From: Isosphaeraceae bacterium
Lineage (GTDB): Bacteria; Planctomycetota; Planctomycetia; Isosphaerales; Isosphaeraceae
Reading direction: 5' to 3'
NCBI GenBank assembly: GCA_025356475.1
Contig: JANXSX010000211.1
Coordinates: 1 to 51,324, forward strand
DNA length: 51,324 nt
Every line of letters begins with the position of its first letter. Position 1 is the first letter of the stretch. Shown here in pieces: positions 8,749-17,398 of the stretch. The notes below the pieces were generated by a model. It was not told the origin of the DNA and did not search any database. It saw only the letters and a list, made by a program, of their open reading frames with translations. The position numbers were made by a program, and so were the translations under genes.

Positions 8749-10500
8749 CTAGCGGCCGGTCAGCTTCATAAGGTTCCCAATCGCATTCCGAAGGACATTT
8801 CGCGACGGATCGGCGATGCGGTGATACCGGCGGTTTTTCGCATCATCGGGCGGAAACCTGAGGGCGAGGATCTTGGCCAAATCACCTTCCTCACCGATGA
8901 AGAAGAGGTGCCATCGGTAGTCCTTCGGCGGCGTCCGATATTCGTCCTCGGCGAAGGTGCTCGGGTCACGATCGCTGGCGTCGCGCCAGACAATGAAGGC
9001 GGAGCGGGCGGGGCTGGCCACTCGACTTCCGAACTGGCGAGCGACGCCCTTGTAGGCGGCCCCCAGGATCGTCTCGAATCGTGCTTTATCCGGGAAGGGC
9101 TTGGCCCCCTTGGGGATCCCCTTGGACGGATCGAAGCGGCGGATCGTCCCGGGGCCTTCGGCGTCGAGGAGGTAGATGCTCCTCCCCACCAGATCCTCCT
9201 TCGAGGTCTCGGCGAGGGCGGCAACTTCGCCCAGCGTCGCCGCCCAGTCGCGCATCAGGGTCTCGGTCAGGACGACCAGGACAAGGCCTTTTCCGGAGAG
9301 GGCTTCCTCGTCCGTCGTCGTCAGCGTAAGCGGCCCAGGGAGGTCTTTGCCCGAGGCGACCTCGGCCGGCTCGACCTCCAGGCATTCGAGGCGGAGCTTA
9401 AGCGGTGGGCCACCCACCACATCGCTCCCACGGACCAGGAAGTCTACTTCCCGCGAGATTCCCTCGGTACCGCGGCCGGGGGGCAGCGTGACAACCCCGA
9501 TATTCTCGGCGAGGAAGTATCCGGCGGGGGCTGCGAATTCAACCCCTGGGTCGACCGCGATGCGATATCGGAGCGTCACCGTGTCGCTGCGAGGCTTGCT
9601 CAGAGCGACCTTGATGTGGACGGATTTGTCCTCGGTCCGACGCACGGACCCCTCCGAAAGCGACCAGGAGAGCTTCGCCGCAGGGTCGGGCACACGGATC
9701 TTGACTTGGCTCGGCGACCCCGCCGCGAACGAATCCATGGTCCGGAACGAGACGATGGCCCAACGATCCCCTTTCCCTCGGTTCGAATCGTCTTCGACCC
9801 GTTTCAGGGTGATTGACCGCCGTGTGACGCCCACGTCGAACACCAGGAAGTCGGTCGAGGGGCGGGACTGGATTTGGTAGTCGCGATCGCTCGCGTCGCC
9901 GCCGAGCGTGAAGGCAACCTCAAGCGGATAGGTCAGCTTGCGATCGAGGTCGAAGTCGATGGTGATGAGTGGATCCTTGTCGCTGAACTCTCTAGCCGTG
10001 CTGCTGACACGAACCTTCGGGAGCGATTCCTGGGGAGTCACAGTGCGCACCCGCAAGGCGAGCTCGACGGCACTTTTGGTTATATCGGCCACGTAGCCCT
10101 CACCGTCCAGGAGGCGTACCTTGACGATGCGGATTTCCTCGTGGACCGATTCGCCCGGGCGGGTCTTGGGCAAAGGCCGGGGACGGAGGACCAGCTTCGC
10201 CTCGCGCTCGCCCGGGCGGATGACGACTCCTCCCGGGGCCTCAACGATCTCATATTGCGGACCCTGCTCGGCCGTTCCCCCCAACTCGAATTGTATCGGG
10301 ATCGGCCGCGGTGCAAGGTTACGCCGCCGAAAGGTGACGGTCAGGAGACGCTCTCCGTCGAACGCCGACCGGTCCGCGAGGATCTCAACCGCTGGTGGCT
10401 CGGTCCGGGGCCAATAGCGGTACGACCCGGCCGTGATGCCGGACAACGTGAGTACCCAGGCCGTCCAGAGGGATAGAACCTTGAGCTCGGGGTCTCTCAT
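8749..10500 (-). CDS. Membrane-anchored protein with Calx-beta-like repeats
   Basis: A 583-residue protein anchored by one N-terminal hydrophobic segment (about residues 10-28), the rest probably periplasmic. Residues about 35-140, 160-275 and 275-400 read as three beta-rich modules resembling Calx-beta domains (FELGGTAEQGPQYEI, FTLGGDASDRDYQI, and a third with RYRIAVDPG), usually calcium-linked adhesion or scaffold modules. The last 180 residues (GLVLVVLTETLMRDW onward) look like a separate alpha/beta domain, perhaps a degenerate vWA fold. The start is ATG 10500 with GGAGG eight bases upstream; a GTG at 10515 overlaps that ribosome site and is unlikely. Function is unknown; context points to an envelope complex. 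Confidence 0.68.
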   Translation of the reverse strand: MRDPELKVLSLWTAWVLTLSGITAGSYRYWPRTEPPAVEILADRSAFDGERLLTVTFRRRNLAPRPIPIQFELGGTAEQGPQYEIVEAPGGVVIRPGEREAKLVLRPRPLPKTRPGESVHEEIRIVKVRLLDGEGYVADITKSAVELALRVRTVTPQESLPKVRVSSTAREFSDKDPLITIDFDLDRKLTYPLEVAFTLGGDASDRDYQIQSRPSTDFLVFDVGVTRRSITLKRVEDDSNRGKGDRWAIVSFRTMDSFAAGSPSQVKIRVPDPAAKLSWSLSEGSVRRTEDKSVHIKVALSKPRSDTVTLRYRIAVDPGVEFAAPAGYFLAENIGVVTLPPGRGTEGISREVDFLVRGSDVVGGPPLKLRLECLEVEPAEVASGKDLPGPLTLTTTDEEALSGKGLVLVVLTETLMRDWAATLGEVAALAETSKEDLVGRSIYLLDAEGPGTIRRFDPSKGIPKGAKPFPDKARFETILGAAYKGVARQFGSRVASPARSAFIVWRDASDRDPSTFAEDEYRTPPKDYRWHLFFIGEEGDLAKILALRFPPDDAKNRRYHRIADPSRNVLRNAIGNLMKLTGR

Positions 10501-10535
10501 AGCGCGGACCTCCACGGTCGGTCAATCGGGAAAGG

Positions 10536-11399
10536 TCACGAGCCAGCGTCTAGGTAGGTACCGCCGCTGCGACGCTTGCCTCGGTCGATGTCTTTCTTCA
10601 GTGGAGTCGGGCTTGTGGGCGTCACCGGCGGCTTGGGATCGGGCTGACTCAACGGCACCTTACGCTCGAGATCGCGGTCGACGACTGTGAGGATCTCCTC
10701 GGAGCCCGGCTCGTCGTCCAGTTCCTCGTCGGGCTGATCGAGAAGGCCGTCGGGTAGTTGGGAGGTCGAGAGCCCCTCGGCCGCGAGTCTCCATCGCATC
10801 AGGGCCGACCGGGCGTCGCGGGCGACCCAGGTTGCCAGCAGGATCACCAGCGCCGATTCGCCGGTGGCGAGAACCAGCGGCATGCCGACCTCGGACCAGG
10901 GCACCACGTTCGAGACCATACGGAGGTTCAGCAAGGAGAGAAGACAGCCCAGAACCGGGATGACGAAGGCCAGGTCGCGGGGCCACCGCCACCGCCGGGC
11001 CAGATCGCGCTCCAGAGTGGCGCGAACTTCCTCGATGGCGGCCTGGCGCTCCTCGTGCGAGGGCCTCTTGCGGAGGAGGCGGGTCGAGAGGTCCAGCGCG
11101 CGCGTGACCCAGTTCGGGCTGGCCGGCGAGCCTTCACCAGGGTGCTCGTAGCTCCGGAGGGTGGCGGCCCACGCGGACAGAGAAAACCTCTCGACGAGAA
11201 GCGCGACCACGGCAAGTGCGGTGAGCGCATGCACGACCGTGGCGAGGCGGCCCGACGTTCCCCATTGACCGCTCGGCAGGAATCCCCGCATTCCGGCGGC
11301 ATAGTACCCACCGGCAGTCACGACGGCAGCGATCAGCCCAGTCCAAGGCGGGGATCGCCTCGGCAGGATGTCCGCCTCTGGTGCGGCTGACTTGGTCAT
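10536..11399 (-). CDS. Multi-pass membrane protein, possibly MotA/TolQ/ExbB-like
   Basis: A 287-residue protein with hydrophobic segments at about 20-38, 50-68, 142-160 and 175-195. Between the second and third lies a basic cytoplasmic helix region (about 85-140). The segment FVIPVLGCLLSLL followed by LATGESALVILLATWVA resembles the last two helices of MotA/TolQ/ExbB proton-channel proteins, but the match is loose and the usual threonine and glycine positions are only partly kept. The last 70 residues are charged and proline-rich. It starts seven bases after the 1180-residue gene and 35 bases before the Calx-beta-like gene. The proton-channel idea is a hypothesis; a plain membrane scaffold is equally possible. 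Confidence 0.62.
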   Translation of the reverse strand: MTKSAAPEADILPRRSPPWTGLIAAVVTAGGYYAAGMRGFLPSGQWGTSGRLATVVHALTALAVVALLVERFSLSAWAATLRSYEHPGEGSPASPNWVTRALDLSTRLLRKRPSHEERQAAIEEVRATLERDLARRWRWPRDLAFVIPVLGCLLSLLNLRMVSNVVPWSEVGMPLVLATGESALVILLATWVARDARSALMRWRLAAEGLSTSQLPDGLLDQPDEELDDEPGSEEILTVVDRDLERKVPLSQPDPKPPVTPTSPTPLKKDIDRGKRRSGGTYLDAGS

Positions 11400-11406
11400 T
11401 GGGGTA

Positions 11407-14400
11407 TCACTCCAACTCAACGTTAGCGGGGAAGCACAGGCCATCTGAGTCGTGAATCAGGCCCGGGCGGAGAACCTTTGAGACCTTACCGCGGCTGCCC
11501 GGCCCGCGGACCTTGATCGCGATGTGGTTGCTCGGATGCTCGTCGATCGAGCGCGGGCGGAACGCTCGCAACTGAAACCCATCCGCTAGGAGCGTTTCCA
11601 GGGTCCGGGCGACCGGATCGACCTCTTCGGTCCTCTCGCCGCCGACCCCGGCCCAGAATGTGTCGAAGAAGTGCTTGGCGGCCAGGGCCAAGGCGTCGGG
11701 GCCTTCGCGGGCGGCGGTGGGCCAGTCCACCAAGGCGAGACTCAGGCGGTGGGCCGACGTGAGGCCCGAGCGACCCAGCCGCTCCACCAGGTCGTCGTAC
11801 CCTTGCGGCGATTTGCCCGCCGAGACGAATGTCGAGGGCGCGCGGTGGATCGTGCCGCTGGCCCTCGTCTCCTTCAGACCGAGCGATCGCAACCCAACCT
11901 GCTCGCTCGGGATCGACGCCGAGAACTCGGACGGTGGCATGCCAGTGGACCCGAGCGTCGGGTCCGTTCGCTGGCGCGTGAAGCTCCACCAATCCGGGAG
12001 TACCTCCAGGCCCTGCCGACTACACCAGAGACGCAGACCGGCGAGGACACGTTCGAGGGCCTGTGGAGGCGATGCATCCGAGCACCCGGGCAGGTGATCG
12101 ATGAGCGGCATGACCAGGTCGTGGGCGCAGGCCTCGGACTGGAACCCCAGTTTAACGTCGAGGGAGGCGGCGTGCAAGGCGCGAGCTGCAGGGCCGATTG
12201 CTCTCTCCAACTGCGGGTCGGCACTCACCGCCTCGACGACGGCTTCGGCGTGCTGGAGAGTACCTTCGACCTTGGATCCAAGGCTGAACGTTCCGGTCAG
12301 CAGCGCCAGACGGGGGACGTAGCGGACCGTGCCGCCGATCGCCTCGCCCTGCCGGACGCGATCCTCCCACGACCAGGCCACAAGCGGTGCTTCCGATGTT
12401 GCCCGCCCCTTTGGCCAGGCAGGGCGGATGCCTCCGCAGTGAGGGGGCATACACTCGCACCATCCCTCAGAGGCCAAGGCGTTTAGCCAGGTGTCTGCTG
12501 CTCCGTTTGGCTCCCGGATCGCGCGGCGGACCAGCGCATCGAACCAGGAGAGACCCAGTGGGGTCTCTACCCAGTCCACGTACCGATCGCGGAAGGCTTG
12601 AGCCGATTCGGCTCGGTCGTTGCGCGCCAAGAACGCCAGGCCGTTCGCCAGGCGATGCCAATCGCGGAGCGGGAACACCGCACCGACCGGAATTTGCGCG
12701 CAATCCGGCGGTTCCGGCAGCCCGAGCCAGGGCGCGACACCTTCGGGAACCTCGCGGCCCATCGAGACCCGAATCTCGGCGGGGGACGAGCCCACACCGA
12801 ACCGGACGACTTCCAGAATTTCGCCGAAGGGTTCCTCGCTTCGCTCCCATCGAACGATGGTCCCATCGGCGATCGGTGCCTTGAGCCGCGATGGTCGCCA
12901 GGTCGCCTCGTCGAGCTTGGGAATGACCGGCTCGCCCATCGCTTCTAGCGCTTTGTAGAGCCGGCCGGCGAGATCGCGGTATTGAGGTCCGGGGGGATGG
13001 TTCTGCTGTCCTCGCCGGTACACGGCCTCGAACGCTCCTCGAGCGATCTCCGGGTTGAGCTGATCGGCGATACCCGATGGCCGGTACGCCAGGTCCCAGA
13101 CCAGCTCGTTGTAAGGCGGCCACCCCTCCCATGCCGGATCCTTCTGTCGGATGAGGTCCAGGGTTTCCTCGGCACCGACCAGGGCGCGGACCATCGGGTG
13201 GCCGCCGCGTTCCGACGGCAACGAGAGGCAGACATCAGGCGAAATCGACCTCTCATCACCGGGGAGAATGAGTTCAAGCTTGACCCCGGAACCGGTCGCG
13301 AACGCTTCGCCCGCCGGGCGATCCGAAGCGACTCGCCATGGGCCGGTGCTTGGCGAGTGATTGGTCATTGGAACCAGCCGGAACCCGGCATCGGCGAAGG
13401 CGTCCAGCGCGAGGATCGCGGAGTTCGCAAGGCCGGGCTCGGCTGAAATGAGCGAAGCCAGCTCTTGGAGGAGTTTCCAGAGGCTGCGGCGATCGACCTC
13501 GGCCTTTCGCTCTCCCCACCAACCGGCCAGGTCACGGTATCCGGCCATCTTGTCGATGAGGGTGCGAGCCCGTCTCACGAGATCCTCGCGATGGCCGGGC
13601 GCGAGGCCCCCCATGACCTCCAGGAGTCGTCTCGCCGCCTCGGGCAGCGACTTCGAGCGCTCGCAGCGTCCTCGCAGGATCACGAACGCGGCCCGCCCCA
13701 GCTCGCATGGATCGAACAGGATGGCTGTCTCGCGGACCAGGGGCTGGCTGCCGACTTCGAGCCGCTCGTCCACATCGAAGACTTCGGGGGTCGCGACCGG
13801 ATTGCGCGCGAAGCAAACGGCCGCCCCGGCGTGACGGAGGAGCCGAGCGGAGGCCGTCTCGACTTCGGCCCACGCGCGAGTTGCGGAGTCCGAAGTGAGT
13901 GCTTCCGACGCTTCATCCACCGCCCTGGCCACGGCAGCGACCAGCCGTAATCGGGCCTCATGCGAGTTCGGCGGGATCGCGACGGCTTTCGCTCGCGACA
14001 GGATCGCGCCGAGGTTCTGAGCGTCGATCTCGCGAAGCCTTGCCTGAAAGCTAGCGAGAACACGGGGCGGCCAGTCTTCGGGCACCTGCGCGAGGACCGC
14101 GTCAAGGCGGTCGATCAGCGCCCGCCGCTCAATCAGGTTTTCCTCTTCGGGGGCGGCCTGGCCCGATTTGAGGAACTCCGTGATCGCCGTTTCACACGCC
14201 ACGAGCTGCTCGGTAGCACGACCAAGTGCTTCGCCTTGGACTGCCGCCATGGGGAAGGAAGCCGACCCCCTCCGAAACTCCTCGCCCCAGGCGGCGACCT
14301 CGCAGCACTCCCTTGCCAGGCGTTGGAGCTGGATCAATCGTCGATCGTGCTCGCCCCGCCTCCCGGCCGCCTCGCGGAGCCGCGACCAGGCGTCGAGGGC

Positions 14401-14949
14401 CGTCGCTTGGCCGATCCAGAGGGCAGACCGCGCGGAAGCCGCCAAGTCCAGGGCCTCCAAGGTCGGGACCGCGAGATCCGGCGAGGGCAGCGGGCCTAGT
14501 TCGACCCGTGCGGGGTCGCGGAATGCTCCCTCAAGCTGCTTGAGCAGCGCATCGCGGTGGGCCTCAATTTCGGATCCAACGACCGAGCGACCCGGCCACC
14601 GACTCCGGTAGTTGCTCTGGAAATCCGCAACTTTGAGGTCGCTGAACGCGATGTGCTTTGTGGCCTTCCAATTCGTGGCGAGCTTTCGGAGGAGTTCACC
14701 CGCACCGGGTAGCCAGTCGCCTTTCATGGATGTAATGAGTACGTCGTTGTGGATTGTCTCCGCTAGCGACGAGGCGGCTCCGCCTCGGCGTTCCAGAGCT
14801 AATGCGAGCCGTTCCCAGAGCATCCCCAGGCGGAGTTGCCGGAATCCCTCGTCGACCCAATCCTCGTCGCACCCGGCGCTCGGGGCGGTGAGCGCGGGTG
14901 TCGAGGTCGGCTTTGCGGGCGTTGCCTTTGAGGTGATGGGGCGGCTCAT
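11407..14949 (-). CDS. 1180-residue orphan protein, probably cytoplasmic
   Basis: I do not recognise this protein. It has no signal peptide or membrane segment. The first 480 residues are mostly helical with many Ala, Arg, Glu and Leu; residues about 500-800 appear mixed alpha/beta, and there is a Cys/His cluster near residue 840 (CECMPPHC) that might bind metal. No P-loop, protease or nuclease motif was found. Its ATG overlaps the stop of the Hsp70-like ATPase gene by four bases (ATGA), and the membrane-protein gene begins seven bases after its stop, so it is firmly inside the operon. Position after a GTPase and an actin-fold ATPase suggests a client, adaptor or structural subunit; it might correspond to a SrfA-type component by position, which is a guess. 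Confidence 0.72.
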   Translation of the reverse strand: MSRPITSKATPAKPTSTPALTAPSAGCDEDWVDEGFRQLRLGMLWERLALALERRGGAASSLAETIHNDVLITSMKGDWLPGAGELLRKLATNWKATKHIAFSDLKVADFQSNYRSRWPGRSVVGSEIEAHRDALLKQLEGAFRDPARVELGPLPSPDLAVPTLEALDLAASARSALWIGQATALDAWSRLREAAGRRGEHDRRLIQLQRLARECCEVAAWGEEFRRGSASFPMAAVQGEALGRATEQLVACETAITEFLKSGQAAPEEENLIERRALIDRLDAVLAQVPEDWPPRVLASFQARLREIDAQNLGAILSRAKAVAIPPNSHEARLRLVAAVARAVDEASEALTSDSATRAWAEVETASARLLRHAGAAVCFARNPVATPEVFDVDERLEVGSQPLVRETAILFDPCELGRAAFVILRGRCERSKSLPEAARRLLEVMGGLAPGHREDLVRRARTLIDKMAGYRDLAGWWGERKAEVDRRSLWKLLQELASLISAEPGLANSAILALDAFADAGFRLVPMTNHSPSTGPWRVASDRPAGEAFATGSGVKLELILPGDERSISPDVCLSLPSERGGHPMVRALVGAEETLDLIRQKDPAWEGWPPYNELVWDLAYRPSGIADQLNPEIARGAFEAVYRRGQQNHPPGPQYRDLAGRLYKALEAMGEPVIPKLDEATWRPSRLKAPIADGTIVRWERSEEPFGEILEVVRFGVGSSPAEIRVSMGREVPEGVAPWLGLPEPPDCAQIPVGAVFPLRDWHRLANGLAFLARNDRAESAQAFRDRYVDWVETPLGLSWFDALVRRAIREPNGAADTWLNALASEGWCECMPPHCGGIRPAWPKGRATSEAPLVAWSWEDRVRQGEAIGGTVRYVPRLALLTGTFSLGSKVEGTLQHAEAVVEAVSADPQLERAIGPAARALHAASLDVKLGFQSEACAHDLVMPLIDHLPGCSDASPPQALERVLAGLRLWCSRQGLEVLPDWWSFTRQRTDPTLGSTGMPPSEFSASIPSEQVGLRSLGLKETRASGTIHRAPSTFVSAGKSPQGYDDLVERLGRSGLTSAHRLSLALVDWPTAAREGPDALALAAKHFFDTFWAGVGGERTEEVDPVARTLETLLADGFQLRAFRPRSIDEHPSNHIAIKVRGPGSRGKVSKVLRPGLIHDSDGLCFPANVELE

Positions 14950-17351
14950 AGCAGTCCGCTCTGGACGGGTGCCCGGAATGCGGCCTTCTGGAACTCCTCG
15001 CCAGCGACCTCCTCGCCCGAAGTCTCGTCCCTCATGAAGAAACGGAATTGATCGCGTTCGTACCAGACCGTGAGCGGACCCGTAATGGCTTCCTTGAACG
15101 GGAATTTGAGATAGTCCGCCGGTTTGGGGTCGCCGGGCCAGCGGCGGCCGAGGTAGACGATGCCGAAGTGCGGGCCTTGCGCATCGCGCGACGGTTCGGG
15201 GACGGGGATGCGACGCTCGGTGAGATCGTTGTAGGACTCATGCTCGCGGTAGAGCGACCGGACCCGGCCTTCGGCCCGGTCGGTGAAAGTGATCTCGAAG
15301 GGGATCTTGTCGGCGAGTTGGGAGTCAAACCGGATGCCGAGGGTGTCCTGACGGTCTTGGGACTGGAGGGCGAATACCGCCCCCTTGGCGACCGAGTCCT
15401 TAAGGTCGCCGCCATGCACCTCGCCGAGCTTCTGGTCGATGAATGGGACTCGGAGCTTGGACCGGATCATCTCGGCGATCAGCGGATACTTCGAGGCGTT
15501 CCCCACGACATAGGCGCAGTGGACCTCTCCGGGGCCGCTGGCTGCGCTACGCCCGAGCTTCGCCCCGATCATCTGGTTGGCGTAGTCCAAGCATCGATCC
15601 AGGTCGCTGTGGATCAGGGCGTCGATCTCGCGACGGTCCATCTCGACGGAGTTAACCGCGTTGCGGTTCTTGGTCTCATCGGGGCTGAGCCGAGATAGGA
15701 AATAGCTCTGGGCGTCGCCATGCTTGGCCTTGACTCGGCCCTCGTGCTGCCCGGTCTCGATCTTGAACCGCTCGGCCCACTTCCATAGCCAATTGGTGGC
15801 GTCGCGGCGGGCCGCCTGCCCGTCGAGCGAGAGGTTCTCGGGGTGGTGGTTCGTAGGCACGATCTGGTCGATCTCCCTCGCCTTGGAGGCGAGGAAGGAT
15901 TTGAGCTCGCTGGGCGTATCTGGGAACCTCAGACGCCCAGGGCTGAGCTTCTCGGCGAGGCGGGCCTTGAGGATGCGATAGGCGGCGACCGTGATGTCGT
16001 CGCCCCCGAAGTTTCGGTTCCCGGTCCGCCCCAGGACTTCGATTTCGATCCACGCGGTCTTCCCGCCGTTCTGGGGCCTTGCTGTGGGTGGCCCTGCGAC
16101 TCGGGCCTGAATGAGGGCGATGTCGGTCGTGCCGCCGCCACAGTCGAAGACCAGGAGGTTCAACCCGTCGGGGTACAGGTACTTCATCACGTCCGGTCCG
16201 CCGGGCTGGTCTGCGAAGTCACGCCAGAGGAAGTACATCGCGGCGGCCGACGCCTCGTCGATCACCATCGCGGGGATCGGTTTCTTGATGTTCTTGCACT
16301 CGTCGTTGGACTTCGCCGGCAGCTCGGCCGCGTTCGACCTTCGCCAGCCCCGCAGGAACGCCTGTCGGAGCTGGTCGACCTCCCGGCTCGAGAACGTAGT
16401 CGGGTGCGTGATCGCGATGCTCATCGGCACGTTGAACTTGCGCTCGTGGAACGATCGAAACAGCTTGCACACAAAGAGTTCAGCGGCGAATTCCTTCGAG
16501 ACCGAGCGCCTCTGGCCGTCGACCGTGAACACCAGCCGAGCCTCGGGATCGGCGTCGGCCAAGAGGCGCTTGGCCCCAAGGATCAGATCCCCGCCCTGGC
16601 CCTCAACGAGAGCTTCTTCCCCGACGAGCCAGGTCGCCTCGTCCATCAGCTCGGGATCCTCCGACGGGCTGAACCGGAGGATACGGACCGCGGAGGCGAC
16701 CGGCTTGGCGTCGGTGCCGAGTTCAACGCGGACGACCTCGATGTCATCGGCGCTGCTGTGGCCACTGGCTGCGAGACAGACGAGCGTGCTGTTGGTGTTG
16801 CCAAGGTCCAGGGCGACGTACCCGTCATACCTCGCCATCATGCGCGCCGGCGCGAGCGCCAGGTAGATCACTCCGTGGGCCGGCGCGGACGGCGCGTCGG
16901 GGATGGCGTAGACTTCGATCTCCCGCACGAACGCCTGGCCAGCGACCTCGGCATCGTCGGCGTCGTCCAGGAACTGCACGGCGTCGGTATCGACCATGAA
17001 CTCCAGAGAGATCACGTCGCCCGGCGCGACATCGGCGATCAGCAGGTGGTTGCGGCGCTTGAGGATCGCCGCCGGGATCGCGTCGGTCGGCAGGTTGCGT
17101 GCAGCGATCATCCGGCGGGCCGAATCGAGTGTATCAAGGAAAAGCGCCGGCTCCGCGCCAACGGCCGCCTCGGCCGCCGTCTTCCGTTTTGCTTGGACGT
17201 TTAGGTAGTGATAGGGCCGCGAATCCGGCCATGAGAGTACCAGGGTCAAGGGCACGTCCGCTAGAGCGCCGACCAAACCGTTGATTCCCGTGTTAACCTG
17301 CCAGACGCGCGTGCCGACGCGCTGCCAGATGTTCGGAATGCTGATATCCAT
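14946..17351 (-). CDS. Hsp70/actin-fold ATPase, SrfB-like
   Basis: An 801-residue protein with an extra N-terminal beta-rich region (about 1-170), then an actin/Hsp70 ATPase core. Phosphate-1 motif ALDLGNTNSTL is at about 179-189, phosphate-2 LLVFDCGGGTTD at about 399-410 with the preceding VIDEASAAAMYFL connect segment, and the adenosine motif YVVGNASKYPLI near 640. There is no canonical DnaK substrate-binding domain, so this is not a housekeeping chaperone. With the GTPase gene immediately upstream it recalls the SrfB-SrfC pair of the enterobacterial srfABC locus; that relation is inference. I start it at ATG 17351, eight bases after GGAGAGAGG. A GTG at 17402 forming a GTGA overlap with the GTPase stop is a real alternative and adds 17 residues. 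Confidence 0.8.
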   Translation of the reverse strand: MDISIPNIWQRVGTRVWQVNTGINGLVGALADVPLTLVLSWPDSRPYHYLNVQAKRKTAAEAAVGAEPALFLDTLDSARRMIAARNLPTDAIPAAILKRRNHLLIADVAPGDVISLEFMVDTDAVQFLDDADDAEVAGQAFVREIEVYAIPDAPSAPAHGVIYLALAPARMMARYDGYVALDLGNTNSTLVCLAASGHSSADDIEVVRVELGTDAKPVASAVRILRFSPSEDPELMDEATWLVGEEALVEGQGGDLILGAKRLLADADPEARLVFTVDGQRRSVSKEFAAELFVCKLFRSFHERKFNVPMSIAITHPTTFSSREVDQLRQAFLRGWRRSNAAELPAKSNDECKNIKKPIPAMVIDEASAAAMYFLWRDFADQPGGPDVMKYLYPDGLNLLVFDCGGGTTDIALIQARVAGPPTARPQNGGKTAWIEIEVLGRTGNRNFGGDDITVAAYRILKARLAEKLSPGRLRFPDTPSELKSFLASKAREIDQIVPTNHHPENLSLDGQAARRDATNWLWKWAERFKIETGQHEGRVKAKHGDAQSYFLSRLSPDETKNRNAVNSVEMDRREIDALIHSDLDRCLDYANQMIGAKLGRSAASGPGEVHCAYVVGNASKYPLIAEMIRSKLRVPFIDQKLGEVHGGDLKDSVAKGAVFALQSQDRQDTLGIRFDSQLADKIPFEITFTDRAEGRVRSLYREHESYNDLTERRIPVPEPSRDAQGPHFGIVYLGRRWPGDPKPADYLKFPFKEAITGPLTVWYERDQFRFFMRDETSGEEVAGEEFQKAAFRAPVQSGLL

Positions 17352-17398
17352 CGCGTACGCCTCTCTCCGTTCGCAGACCCGAACTGCTTTCGCCGCGA

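Noticed and set aside
15843-17204. 453-codon plus-strand ORF opposite the Hsp70-like gene
   Set aside because: The minus strand has intact actin-fold ATPase motifs over the same bases; the plus reading has none.
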